Of a stretch of DNA of 64,000 nucleotides, positions 16,720-26,998 are shown one piece after another; position 1 is the first letter of the stretch, and the number at the start of each line of letters is the position of its first letter. Under the pieces are notes generated by a model, which worked only from the letters and a program-made list of their open reading frames with translations, was not told where the DNA came from and did no database searches. The stretch is from Rhodoplanes tepidamans (GTDB lineage Bacteria; Pseudomonadota; Alphaproteobacteria; Rhizobiales; Xanthobacteraceae): positions 124,001 to 188,000 of the forward strand of contig NZ_JAUSUJ010000006.1 in the NCBI RefSeq assembly GCF_030813915.1, in the 5' to 3' direction. The position numbers were made by a program, and so were the translations under genes.

Positions 16720-17847
16720 ATGCCAATCCTGAGAACGATCCAGAGGGTCCCGGGCGGCCTGATGGTGGTGCCGCTGCTGCTCGGCACGCTTCTCAACACG
16801 ATCGACCAGATGCACCTCGGCGTCGTCCAGGACCTGCTGGGCTGGCTGGGCGCGCCGAAGACGGCGAGCGGCCATTACGAGTTCCTGCGGATCGGCGGCT
16901 TCTCCGAGCAGCTGTTCAAGACCAGCGCGCTCACCCTGATCGCCCTGTTCCTGTTCTGCTCGGGCAGCCAGATGAACCTGCGGGTCGGCGGCCGGGCGAT
17001 GAAGAAGGGCGTCATCCTCACCACCGCCAAGTACCTGACGGGCCTCGCCGTCGGCGTCCTGGTCGGCTGGACGCTGGATCCGTGGACCGGCCTGTTCGGG
17101 CTCTCCACCATGGCGATCATCGCGGCCATGACCAACGGCAACGGCGGCATGTACGCGGCGCTGACCAGCCAGTACGGCAACCGCTCCGACACCGCGGCCG
17201 TGGCGGTGCTGTCTCTCAACGACGGCCCGTTCTTCACGCTGATGTCGCTCGGCCTGCTCGGCTCGCACTTCCCGTTCATCGCCTTCGTCGCGGTGCTGCT
17301 GCCGATCGCGCTCGGCATGCTGCTCGGCAATCTCGATCACGAGATGCGGGCCTTCCTCAAGCAGGGCGAGATCCTGCCGGTGCCGTTCTTCGCCTTCGCG
17401 CTCGGCGCCAACATGAACCTCGCCGTGTTCTTCAATCCGACCGTGGTGGGCGCCGGCCTACTGCTCGGCGTGATGACCACGGTGCTCACGGCACTGGCCG
17501 GCATCCTGGCGTTCAAGCTGTTCCGTGAGAAGAGCGTCATCGCGCCGGTCGCCGAGGCGACCACGGCCGGCAACGCGGTCGGCACCCCGGCGGCGATCGC
17601 CGCCGCCGCGTCGGTCGCCGCCGCCTCCGGCATGATGAGCGCCGCCGAGGCGCAGGCCTATCAGGCCCTGGTCCCGATCGCGACGCTGCAGATCTCGATC
17701 TCGACCATCTCGACCGCCATCATGGGCCCGCTCGCCGTGATCCTGGTCGACCGCTGGCAGCGCAGCCGCGGCATCGACGGCCGGCTCGAGGACGACGCGC
17801 CGGAGATGGTCGCGGCGGCCGAGACGGCGCCGGTCGCGCACGGCTGA
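16720..17847 (+). CDS. KdgT-family (2-keto-3-deoxygluconate permease-like) transporter
   Basis: 375 aa, about ten membrane helices. [58 protein letters not shown] and [17 protein letters not shown] are the family signatures of the KdgT carboxylate/proton symporters, whose best-studied member imports 2-keto-3-deoxygluconate. The protein is longer than E. coli KdgT, with an extra C-terminal tail (about 345-375). RBS GGAGG lies upstream. It is preceded by an exact sigma-54 promoter and followed by a PrpR-type activator and the lar operon, so its cargo is probably a 2-hydroxy or sugar acid handled by LarA rather than necessarily KDG; that is inference. Confidence 0.88.
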   Translation: MPILRTIQRVPGGLMVVPLLLGTLLNTIDQMHLGVVQDLLGWLGAPKTASGHYEFLRIGGFSEQLFKTSALTLIALFLFCSGSQMNLRVGGRAMKKGVILTTAKYLTGLAVGVLVGWTLDPWTGLFGLSTMAIIAAMTNGNGGMYAALTSQYGNRSDTAAVAVLSLNDGPFFTLMSLGLLGSHFPFIAFVAVLLPIALGMLLGNLDHEMRAFLKQGEILPVPFFAFALGANMNLAVFFNPTVVGAGLLLGVMTTVLTALAGILAFKLFREKSVIAPVAEATTAGNAVGTPAAIAAAASVAAASGMMSAAEAQAYQALVPIATLQISISTISTAIMGPLAVILVDRWQRSRGIDGRLEDDAPEMVAAAETAPVAHG

Positions 17848-17857
17848 CCGGCCCGGT

Positions 17858-17879
17858 CCGGCGCCCGCGCGGGCGCCGG
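17858..17879. repeat. Perfect 22-bp palindrome after the permease gene
   Basis: CCGGCGCCCGC and its exact reverse complement are adjacent (17858-17879), 11 bp after the kdgT stop codon. There is no T tract, so it is a weak terminator candidate. It may be an mRNA 3'-end stabiliser or attenuate read-through into the activator gene. Confidence 0.45.
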
Positions 17880-18079
17880 CTACCGCCGGACCGTGCACGC
17901 CACGTGAGATCGGGGTCCGCCGCACCGGCCGGTGCGGCGGACCTCGTCGCATCCGGCAATCCGGCCTCCCGGCAGCGAGGCTTCTCGCGGCGGAGACGAC
18001 GGCCTATGGTCGGCGGATCCCGCGGGGGCCCCGTCCCGGGTGCCCGCGCGGCCGCCCCCGCGAGGAGTACGGCCCGACG

Positions 18080-20026
<1,947 letters not shown>

Positions 20027-20029
20027 CGC

Positions 20030-20692
20030 TCAGCCCGGCGCGTCCGACGCGGCCATGCGGTTGAGGATGCGCAGCGCCGCGCAGGCGGCGCCGAAGCCGT
20101 TGTCGATGTTGACGGCCGTGATCCCGGTGGCGCAGGAGGCGAGCGCGCTGTGCAGCGCCGTGGTGCCGCCGGTCGCCACCCCGTAGCCGACCGACACCGG
20201 CACGGCGATCACGGGCGCCGCGACCAAGCCGGCGATCACGCTGAACAGCGCCCCCTCCATGCCGGCGACCGCGATCACCACCGGGAAGGCGCGGATCTCG
20301 TCGATCCGCCGCATCAGCCGCCACAGGCCGGCGACTCCGACATCGGCCACGACGGTCGAGCACCGGCCCGAGAACGCCAGCGTGCGGGCCGCCTCGCGGA
20401 CGACCGGCATGTCCGAGGTGCCGGCGCAGACGATGCAGGGCCCCGGCAGGGTCGGCGCCTCGACCGCCCCGTGGAACGCAGTGGCGGACAGCGGGTCGTG
20501 GTCGAGCGCGGCGCGATGGCGGGCGGCGAGCCGGGAGAGCTTGTCCGCGTCGAGGCGGGTCAGCAGCAGACGGCGGTCGTCGGCGGCGTCCAGGATGGCG
20601 TCGATCTGGGCCGGCGACTTCGACCCGCACAGCACGGCCTCGGGGATGCCGATGCGGGCCTCGCGCTGCCAGTCGAGCTCGAACTCGGTCAT
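20030..20692 (-). CDS. larB: LarB, nickel-pincer cofactor biosynthesis (NaAD carboxylase/hydrolase)
   Basis: 220 aa. The C-terminal part resembles PurE-like AIR carboxylases: CAGTSDMPVVREAARTL, FSGRCSTVVADVGVAGLWRL, and AVAGMEGALFSVIAGL followed by PVSVGYGVATGGTTAL. LarB carboxylates nicotinic acid adenine dinucleotide and releases AMP to give pyridinium-3,5-dicarboxylate mononucleotide, the first step toward the nickel-pincer nucleotide. It is the last gene of the larACEB operon, and its ATG overlaps the larE stop (ATGA). Confidence 0.93.
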   Translation of the reverse strand: MTEFELDWQREARIGIPEAVLCGSKSPAQIDAILDAADDRRLLLTRLDADKLSRLAARHRAALDHDPLSATAFHGAVEAPTLPGPCIVCAGTSDMPVVREAARTLAFSGRCSTVVADVGVAGLWRLMRRIDEIRAFPVVIAVAGMEGALFSVIAGLVAAPVIAVPVSVGYGVATGGTTALHSALASCATGITAVNIDNGFGAACAALRILNRMAASDAPG

Positions 20693-21549
20693 TCGGCGGC
20701 CGATCGCAGGAAGGCGGCGCCGCGCCGATACGGCCGCAGCCCGGCGAAGCGGCGGCCACGGCCTTCGCAGAACGCCGCAGCCCAGGCTTCCAGGCGCGTG
20801 CGCGCGGCGCCCTCGGGCAGCGTGCCGCATTCGATGCGCACGCCGTCGCGGGTGATGCGGCAGCGCAGCGCCGGCTCGTCCGGCATCAGCGCGGCGAGCG
20901 CCGCCTCGGCCGCCTCGACGAAGGCGAGCGCCGTCTCCTCCACGCCGATGCCGGTCTCGATGCGGCTCGCGAGACAGGGCTGGGCCGGCAGGGCGGCGAG
21001 GTCGTCGAGCCCGTGGAGGCGGGCGAGCGCGTAGATGTCGGCCTTGGCGAGACCGGCCTCGACGAACGGGTGGACGACGTCGTGGCGGCGCGCCGCCTCG
21101 AGGCCGGGCCGGTAGTCGCCGAGATCGTCGAGATTGGTGCCGGAGGCGATCGGCAGCCCGGTGACGGCGCGGATGCGGCCGTAGAGATTGGTCTTGCAAT
21201 AGTAGCAGCGGTCGACCGGATTGGCCCGGTAGCTCGGATCGGCGAGCTCGCCGGCGTCGATCAGCTGCAGGCGCCAGCCGTGGCGGCGGGCATGCGCCTC
21301 GACCCGCGCCGTCGCGACCGCCGGCACCGCCGGCGACACCGCGTGCACGGCCGTGACGGCGGCGCGGGACCAGCGATGCGCCACATAGGCCAGCACCATG
21401 CTGTCGACGCCGCCGCTGACCGCGATGGCGAGCGCGTCGTGGCGGTCCAGCACGGCGACCAGGCCGGCCTGCCGCGTGGCGGACTCGTCGTCGTCCGCCC
21501 GGCCCGTTCCGGCCCGACCGATGTCCGCCTGCCACATGTCGGGGGTCAT
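20689..21549 (-). CDS. larE: LarE, ATP-dependent sacrificial sulfur insertase
   Basis: 286 aa. The PP-loop AVSGGVDSMVLAYVAHR adenylates the substrate; RCYYCKTNLY and ASGTNLDDLGDYRPG are family motifs. PAQPCLASRIETGIG contains the cysteine corresponding to Lactobacillus LarE Cys176, which donates its sulfur. The enzyme converts the two pyridinium carboxylates to thiocarboxylates. The start (MTPDMWQADIG) overlaps the larC stop by 4 bp and the end overlaps larB by 4 bp, indicating translational coupling. An N-terminal segment of about 30 residues is poorly conserved. Confidence 0.93.
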   Translation of the reverse strand: MTPDMWQADIGRAGTGRADDDESATRQAGLVAVLDRHDALAIAVSGGVDSMVLAYVAHRWSRAAVTAVHAVSPAVPAVATARVEAHARRHGWRLQLIDAGELADPSYRANPVDRCYYCKTNLYGRIRAVTGLPIASGTNLDDLGDYRPGLEAARRHDVVHPFVEAGLAKADIYALARLHGLDDLAALPAQPCLASRIETGIGVEETALAFVEAAEAALAALMPDEPALRCRITRDGVRIECGTLPEGAARTRLEAWAAAFCEGRGRRFAGLRPYRRGAAFLRSAAE

Positions 21550-22907
21550 GCGTCGTCTCCCTGCTCGCCGCGGGTCTTCATGGCACGGCGCGCGACGAGA
21601 CCGTCCAGCCCGGTGAGGTCGTCGCTCTCCACCTTCACCGAATCGCCGCCGGGCCGCATCGCCCGCTTGCGGCGCAGTGTCGTGCCGTCGACCACGACGG
21701 TCTCGGCGCGGCGCGGCAGGCACAGGCGCTGCTCGCGCCGGAAGCGCAGCCCGATGGTCGAGGTCTCGGCGAAGCAGGCGGCCGCGACGGCCTCGAAGGC
21801 GGCGGGCCGCACCAGCAGGCGGACGTCCGCGGCGCTGCGACCCTTCTTGCCGGCCCGGCTGCCGATCGTCAGATCGATCACGCCGGCGGTCGCCCGCAGC
21901 CGGTCGGCCGCCACCGCGATCTCCTCGCCGGTCATGTCGTCGAGGTCGAAGCACAGCACCACGACCTCGTCGGCCGCGGCCGACGAGGTCGACGCCTCGG
22001 CAGCGCCGGTGTCGAGCACCAGGGCGCGAAGGATGTTCGGCATGCCGGGCAGGTCGCGGGTGCCGGCGCCGGAGCCGCTCGCCACCAGCACGCCGGCCGG
22101 TGCCGGCGCGCCGCAGACCGCCGCATCGACCAGATGCGCCACGATCGCGGCGCCGGTCGGGGTGACGCGCTCGCCGGCGATGCCGTCGTCGCGCCAGCGG
22201 AAGCCGCGCAGGATCTCGGCGGTCGCCGGCGCCGGCACCGGCAGCAGGCCGTGCTGGGTGCGCACCAGCCCCTGCCCCTTCGGCAGGTCCGAGACGCTCC
22301 AGGTCGCGCCGTCGAGCGCCGCCGCGATGCTGCCGGCCGCCACCACGTCCATCAGCGAATCCCAGTCGGCGAGCTCGTGGAAATGCACCGCGTCGAGCGG
22401 AACGCGGTGCATGCGGCTCTCCGCCTCGGCGATCCGCCGCAGGATCGCCACCGCCTGCCCGGCCGTGCCGGGTGACAGGTCCGCGGCCTCGATCATCCGC
22501 ACCAGATCGCGGAAATGCGCCGGCGCGCCGTCGTGGTGGTGGTGATCGTGGTGATGGTCGAGGTGGTGATCGTGATCAGAATGGTGGTGATGAGAATGGT
22601 CGTGATTGTGGTGATGGTGGTGATGGTGCCCGTGGTGATCGTGCGAATGGGCATGTGACGACGCTGGCCCGTGGTCACGATGACCGGGCGCCGCCGCGCC
22701 GTCCTCGAGGCCGAAGCGCAGCACCGCGATGCCGCCGCTCAGCCCCTCGCGCAGCAGCGGCCGGCCGCAATCGGCCGGCAGCACGGCGGCGAGGTCGGCC
22801 ATCACGCGCGGGCGCAGATCCGGCAGGGCGTCGAGCAGCGCGGCGACGAACATGTCGCCCGCCACGCCGCCGACCGCGTCGAGATGAAGGTGACGGCGCT
22901 CAGCCAT
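21546..22907 (-). CDS. larC: LarC, nickel insertase (cyclometallase) with large His-rich insert
   Basis: 453 aa, full-length LarC1+LarC2 in a single frame (in L. plantarum the two parts need a ribosomal frameshift). It starts MAERRHLHLDAVGGVAGDMF. A histidine-rich segment follows at about residues 75-140, with around 30 His in blocks up to seven long, the expected nickel-binding stretch. HRVPLDAVHFHELADWDSLM and TPTGAAIVAHLVD are family motifs. LarC inserts Ni into the dithiolated nucleotide using CTP. It overlaps larA by 8 bp and larE by 4 bp. Confidence 0.95.
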   Translation of the reverse strand: MAERRHLHLDAVGGVAGDMFVAALLDALPDLRPRVMADLAAVLPADCGRPLLREGLSGGIAVLRFGLEDGAAAPGHRDHGPASSHAHSHDHHGHHHHHHHNHDHSHHHHSDHDHHLDHHHDHHHHDGAPAHFRDLVRMIEAADLSPGTAGQAVAILRRIAEAESRMHRVPLDAVHFHELADWDSLMDVVAAGSIAAALDGATWSVSDLPKGQGLVRTQHGLLPVPAPATAEILRGFRWRDDGIAGERVTPTGAAIVAHLVDAAVCGAPAPAGVLVASGSGAGTRDLPGMPNILRALVLDTGAAEASTSSAAADEVVVLCFDLDDMTGEEIAVAADRLRATAGVIDLTIGSRAGKKGRSAADVRLLVRPAAFEAVAAACFAETSTIGLRFRREQRLCLPRRAETVVVDGTTLRRKRAMRPGGDSVKVESDDLTGLDGLVARRAMKTRGEQGDDA

Positions 22908-24192
22908 GGGCGCCGAGCACCGGGACCACATAGGGCCCCTCCGGGATCACGGCGAGCGACGGATCGCCGTGCCGGTGGAGGCTCGCCGCCACGGCGGCGT
23001 CGACCGACGCGACGATCTCGACCCCGGTGACGCGCCGCTCCTCGGCATCGAGTCCGGTGGTGTAGAGCTGGACGCGGCTCATCCGCATCGGCTTCATCTG
23101 CATCTCGGTCTGCCACTCGTCGATCTCGGCGAAGGACTTCGCCTTCAGGGTGGCGAGGAACCGCTCCGGCCCCATCTCGACCATGCGGCGCTGGGCGTCG
23201 AAGAACTCGGGCGAGCCGAAGCCCTCGGAGCATTCGGACGCGATGATCAGCGTGCCGCCGGGCTCCAGGATGTCCATCGGCGTCACCATGCCCTTGACGG
23301 TCTGGTAGTAGGTCTTGTCGAGCGGATAGCCGGCCGACGAGGTGACCACCGTCTTGAACCGGCGCGGGTACTTGATGACGGTCGAGTCGGTGACGAAGTC
23401 GACCGCCGCCGCGTGGCTCGCCACCACCTCGCCGAAATTGACGAAGACGAGGTCGCGCTCCTCGTCGATGATGGTGTTGACGGCGTAGACCTCGCCGATC
23501 TTCTTCACGATCGCGAGCTGCTCCTCGTGCAGCGGATTGCCGACCAGGTTGCACTGGATGGCGAGCGGATCCTCCATGAAGCGGGCATTGTGGAAGGTCC
23601 GGATGGTCTCGTGATGGGCGACGCCCGGCGAGATCACCTTGCGGCCGCCCGACCAGCCCGCCATGAAGTGCGGCTCGATCAGGCCCGAGACGATGCGCAG
23701 ATCGGCGTCGACGAAGCGGCGGTCGATCTTCACCGGGGTGCCGCGCGCGGTCGGGCCGAGATCGACATGATCCTCGTCGTTGCGGGCGTAGTGGTTCTCG
23801 ACCCGAACCGTCTGCAGCACCCACGGGTCGCCGACCAGCTCCTCGAGCTCGGCGCCCTCGTTGGCGCGGTGCAGGCCGGTGGCGACGACGATGCGGATCT
23901 GCTCGGCCGGCATGCCGGCGGCCATCAGCCCCTCGACCAGCGGGCGCAGGAACAGCCGGTTCGGCACCGGCCGGGTGATGTCGCAGATCAGGATGCAGGC
24001 GCTGCGGCGGTTCTTCACCAGCTCGGCATAGGGCGGGGCGGCGACCGGGGCCTGCAGCGCGGCCAGGACGGCCGCCCGCGGGTCGGCAATCTTCGGCAAC
24101 GGCGTCTTGCGGATGATGGTCGGCTCGGCGGCGGCCGGGAGCGTCACGGTCAGCTGGCCGCGCCCGAAGGCGAGCTCGACGGTCTTGCTCAT
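22900..24192 (-). CDS. larA: LarA-family nickel-pincer 2-hydroxyacid racemase
   Basis: 430 aa from the ATG at 24192, chosen for AGGAGG upstream; longer in-frame starts would run through the sigma-54 promoter. The catalytic set of L. plantarum lactate racemase is conserved with the same spacing: His108 in ATGLHRAN, His175 and Lys185 in EPHFMAGWSGGRK, and His201 in TFHNARF (Lp His108, His174, Lys184 for cofactor attachment, His200 for Ni). CDITRPVPNRLFLRPL is the substrate-anion binding loop. LarA homologues racemise or epimerise various 2-hydroxy acids, so lactate is only one option. First gene of larA-C-E-B behind a sigma-54 promoter. Confidence 0.93.
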   Translation of the reverse strand: MSKTVELAFGRGQLTVTLPAAAEPTIIRKTPLPKIADPRAAVLAALQAPVAAPPYAELVKNRRSACILICDITRPVPNRLFLRPLVEGLMAAGMPAEQIRIVVATGLHRANEGAELEELVGDPWVLQTVRVENHYARNDEDHVDLGPTARGTPVKIDRRFVDADLRIVSGLIEPHFMAGWSGGRKVISPGVAHHETIRTFHNARFMEDPLAIQCNLVGNPLHEEQLAIVKKIGEVYAVNTIIDEERDLVFVNFGEVVASHAAAVDFVTDSTVIKYPRRFKTVVTSSAGYPLDKTYYQTVKGMVTPMDILEPGGTLIIASECSEGFGSPEFFDAQRRMVEMGPERFLATLKAKSFAEIDEWQTEMQMKPMRMSRVQLYTTGLDAEERRVTGVEIVASVDAAVAASLHRHGDPSLAVIPEGPYVVPVLGAHG

Positions 24193-24267
24193 CGCATGTC
24201 CTCCTGGCGCGACACCGGCGCCGCTGCGAACGCCCCAGGGACGTCCGCGACCCAATGCCGTCGGATT

Positions 24268-24284
24268 TTGCAAGCGATATGCCA
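24268..24284 (-). promoter_or_regulatory. Sigma-54 promoter for the larACEB operon
   Basis: On the minus strand TGGCAT-ATCGC-TTGCAA fits the sigma-54 consensus with GG and GC exactly 10 nt apart. Predicted transcription start is near 24257, giving a leader of about 65 nt to the larA ATG at 24192. It pairs with the exact sigma-54 promoter in front of kdgT on the far side of the activator gene. Confidence 0.82.
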
Positions 24285-24355
24285 CGCCCCAAGGCTCTGG
24301 CCAGCAAAGAATTTTCATGCCGGCCCGGCGCCCGGGCGATGCAGGGCGCCGCGGT

Positions 24356-24376
24356 CGCGAGGCAAATTGCCGCGAG
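24356..24376. promoter_or_regulatory. Palindrome upstream of the larA sigma-54 promoter (possible activator site)
   Basis: The core GGCAA-A-TTGCC (24361-24371) is a perfect odd palindrome, with further partial symmetry in the flanking CGCG/CGCG. It lies about 82 bp upstream of the -24 element. The position resembles that of the TTTGC-C-GCAAA palindrome before kdgT, although the half-sites are arranged in the opposite sense. Part of it is close to the dcd 3' end. Confidence 0.4.
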
Positions 24377-24394
24377 CCGGCCGCAGCCCCGCCC

Positions 24395-25501
24395 TCACGC
24401 CCGGAAGTGCTTGGAGAGCTTGAGGCCCTGGGCCTGGTAGTTGGAGCCGATGCCTTCGCCGTACAGCTGGTCGGGCTGCGCCAGCATGTGCTCGTAGACC
24501 AGCCGGCCGACCGTCTGGCCGTGCTCCAGGATGAACGGCACCTCGTGCGACCGCACCTCCAGCACGGCGCGCGAGCCGTGGCCGCCGGCCTCGTCGCAGC
24601 CGAAGCCGGGATCGAAGAAGCCGGCGTAGTGGACCCGGAACTCGCCGACCAGCGGATCGAACGGCACCATCTCGGCGGCGAAGTCGGGCGGCACCGTCAC
24701 GGCCTGCTTGGAGGCCAGGATGTAGAACTCGTCCGGATCGAGGATCAGGGTCCGGCCGCGATTGGCGTGCAGCGGCTCCCAGTACTCGGCGACATCGTAG
24801 CGGGCGCGGCGGTCGACGTCGATCAGGCCGGTGTGGCGCTTGGCCCGGTAGCCGATCAGCCCGTCCGGGCCGAAACCGGCGAGGTCGACCCCGACGGCGA
24901 CGCCCTCGGCGAGGTCGGCACCCTCCTCGTCGACCAGCATCTCGCGCGCCTGCAGGTCGACGAGGTCGTCGCCCGTGACCAGCACGCGGCTGCGGTGGAA
25001 CCGCATCTGCGACAGCCGCGAGCCCTCGCGCACCAGCACCGGGAAGGTGCGCGGGCTGATCTCGAGATAGAGCGGGCCGTGATAACCCGGCTCGATGCGG
25101 TCGAAGCCGCGCGCCGCGTCGGCGATCACCCGGGTGAAGACGTCGAGCCGTCCGGTCGAGCTCTTCGGGTTGGCGGCGGCGCCGAGATCGGCCGGCAGCG
25201 CCAGGCTCTCGAGCAGCGGCACGATGTAGACGCAGCCGGTCTCCAGCACGGCGCCGTCGCCGAGCGCGATCTCGTGCAGCTTCAGGAGATCGATGCGCTC
25301 CGCCACGGTGGCGCGCGGCCCGGGCAGGAAGCTCGCCCGCACCCGGTAGGCGACCTCGCCGAGCCGGAGGTCGAGGCTGGCCGGCTGGATCTGGTCGTCG
25401 GCGAGCGGCACGGCCGTGATGATCCCGCCCGACGAGGTCAGCGCGGCGATCATCCGGTCGGGCAGGATGCCCCGGTCGGTGGGGCCGAAGGCGAGCGGCA
25501 C
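24395..25501 (-). CDS. dcd: dCTP deaminase, long single-chain type
   Basis: 368 aa from a GTG at 25501 with GAGGAGG just upstream (an ATG at 25552 would add 17 residues but has a poor RBS). It opens PLAFGPTDRGILPDRMI. ANPKSSTGRLDVFTRVIAD carries the Ser/Arg motif of the dUTPase/Dcd fold, and the fold appears twice, with the C-terminal copy around GFFDPGFGCDEAGGHGSRAVL. This fused double-length form is usual in Hyphomicrobiales. It converts dCTP to dUTP and ammonia in dTTP synthesis. It is divergent from the riboswitch-controlled metZ. Confidence 0.9.
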   Translation of the reverse strand: MPLAFGPTDRGILPDRMIAALTSSGGIITAVPLADDQIQPASLDLRLGEVAYRVRASFLPGPRATVAERIDLLKLHEIALGDGAVLETGCVYIVPLLESLALPADLGAAANPKSSTGRLDVFTRVIADAARGFDRIEPGYHGPLYLEISPRTFPVLVREGSRLSQMRFHRSRVLVTGDDLVDLQAREMLVDEEGADLAEGVAVGVDLAGFGPDGLIGYRAKRHTGLIDVDRRARYDVAEYWEPLHANRGRTLILDPDEFYILASKQAVTVPPDFAAEMVPFDPLVGEFRVHYAGFFDPGFGCDEAGGHGSRAVLEVRSHEVPFILEHGQTVGRLVYEHMLAQPDQLYGEGIGSNYQAQGLKLSKHFRA

Positions 25502-25621
25502 GGGCCCTCCTCGTACGCTCGCCGGCGAGATGCCGGCGCTACTCGAAAACATGCGTAATCTTCGGTCTGTAGCCGATGCCCGCCTTGACGGAAAGGCCGC
25601 CCGTCGCTAAGAGCCCGCGTT

Positions 25622-25680
25622 ATCCCGTGGTCATTTGAGCCGGCCGGCTTGCCGCCACGTTAAACAAGGTTGCTAAAAGG
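25622..25680 (+). ncRNA. SAM-II riboswitch
   Basis: The SAM-II core is unmistakable: CGTGGTCATTTG (25626-25637), GGCCGGCTTGCCGCCACGTTA (about 25644-25664) and AACAAGGTTGCTAAAAGG. CGTGG pairs with CCACG as P1, and the loop nucleotides (ATTTG, GCTAAA) form the pseudoknot typical of alphaproteobacterial SAM-II elements. It is directly upstream of metZ, its usual target, so high S-adenosylmethionine should reduce metZ expression. Confidence 0.93.
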
Positions 25681-25695
25681 CCGGGGACGCGCGCG

Positions 25696-25726
25696 CCCGG
25701 CCTGGACCTGTCCGGCCGGGTTTTTT
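25696..25726 (+). terminator. Intrinsic terminator between the riboswitch and metZ
   Basis: CCCGGCC (25696-25702) pairs with GGCCGGG (25714-25720) and is followed by six T residues (25721-25726), only 16 nt after the SAM-II core and 7 nt before the AGGAGG ribosome binding site (25733-25738). The placement suggests regulation by premature termination; a sequestering hairpin in the ribosome-binding region is the alternative. Confidence 0.75.
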
Positions 25727-25745
25727 GCGCCCAGGAGGCCGCGTC

Positions 25746-26987
25746 ATGCCTGCGTCCGACCCTACCGACGATCGTCCCGCCACCGACGGGCCCGCCGCCG
25801 ATTGCCCCACCGGCACCGGCTGGCGCCCCGAGACCCGGCTCGTCCATGCCGGCACGCTGCGCTCGCCCTTCGGCGAGGCCTCGGAGGCGATGTTTCTCAC
25901 CCAGGGCTTCGTCTACGGCAGCGCCGAAGAGTGCGAGGCGCGCTTCGCCGGGCCCGCCGGCGGGTTCCTCTACTCGCGCTTCTCCAATCCGACCGTGGCG
26001 ATGTTCGAGGCCCGGATGGCGGCCTTCGAGGGCGCCGCGGCGGCGCGCGCCACGGCGAGCGGCATGGCGGCCGTCACGGCCGCGCTGGTCGGCCCGGTGA
26101 AGGCGGGCGACCACGTGGTGGCGGCCAAGCAGTTGTTCGGCTCCTGCCGCTGGATTCTCGAGGACTACCTGCCGCGCTTCGGCGTCGCCTCGACGCTGGT
26201 CGACGGCCGCGACCTCGACCAGTGGCGCGCCGCGGTGCGGCCGAACACGCGGCTGTTCTTCCTCGAAAGCCCGACCAATCCCACCCTTGAGGTGATCGAC
26301 ATCGCCGCCGTCGCCGCGATCGCGCATGCGGCCGGCGCCGTGCTGGTGGTCGACAACGTGTTCGCCACCGCGGTGTGGCAGCGCCCGCTGGCGCTCGGCG
26401 CCGACTGCGTCGTCTACTCGGCGACCAAGCACATCGACGGCCAGGGCCGCTGCATGGGCGGCGTCATCCTGGCGTCCGAGCAGTTCATCCAGGATCACGT
26501 GCACATGCTGCTGCGACAGACCGGGCCGTGCCTGTCGCCGTTCAACGCCTGGGTGATGCTGAAGGGCCTGGAGACGCTGTCGCTGCGCATCGAGCGCCAG
26601 ACCGCCACGGCGGCCGCGGTGGCGGACGCCCTCGCCGGGCACCCGAAGATCGAGCGGCTCACCTATCCGGGCCGCGCCGACCACCCGCAGGCCGACGTGG
26701 CGAGGACGCAGATGCGCGCCGGCTCGACACTCGTCGCCTTCGACGTCGCCGGCGGCAAGGCCGGCTCGTTCCGCTTCATGAACGCCCTGAAGCTCGCCGC
26801 CATCACCAACAATCTCGGCGACTCCAAGAGCCTGGTGACGCATCCGGCGATCACCACGCACCAGCGCCTCACCGCGGCCGAGCGCGCCGAGCTCGGCATC
26901 GGCGACGGCCTGATCCGCTTCTCGGCCGGGCTCGAGCACCAGGACGACGTGGTGGAGGATCTCCTGCAGGCGCTCGAGGCGGTGTGA
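25746..26987 (+). CDS. metZ: O-succinylhomoserine sulfhydrylase
   Basis: 413 aa from the ATG at 25746 after AGGAGG. PLP-dependent Cys/Met metabolism family: RLVHAGTLRSPFGEASEAMF near the N terminus, YSRFSNPTVAMFE, and the PLP lysine Lys228 in SATKHIDGQGR. The TxGFVYGSAEECEARFAG segment favours the sulfhydrylase (MetZ) over cystathionine gamma-synthase. It makes homocysteine from O-succinyl- (or O-acetyl-) homoserine and sulfide, and is controlled by the SAM-II riboswitch upstream. Confidence 0.92.
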   Translation: MPASDPTDDRPATDGPAADCPTGTGWRPETRLVHAGTLRSPFGEASEAMFLTQGFVYGSAEECEARFAGPAGGFLYSRFSNPTVAMFEARMAAFEGAAAARATASGMAAVTAALVGPVKAGDHVVAAKQLFGSCRWILEDYLPRFGVASTLVDGRDLDQWRAAVRPNTRLFFLESPTNPTLEVIDIAAVAAIAHAAGAVLVVDNVFATAVWQRPLALGADCVVYSATKHIDGQGRCMGGVILASEQFIQDHVHMLLRQTGPCLSPFNAWVMLKGLETLSLRIERQTATAAAVADALAGHPKIERLTYPGRADHPQADVARTQMRAGSTLVAFDVAGGKAGSFRFMNALKLAAITNNLGDSKSLVTHPAITTHQRLTAAERAELGIGDGLIRFSAGLEHQDDVVEDLLQALEAV

Positions 26988-26998
26988 CGAACCCGACC

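Noticed and set aside
17858-17879. The perfect palindrome after kdgT as an intrinsic terminator
   Set aside because: There is no T tract on either side, so it is listed only as a palindrome.
22500-22680. The GTGGTGAT-rich stretch as a simple-sequence artefact
   Set aside because: It codes the His-rich insert expected in LarC and keeps the frame intact.
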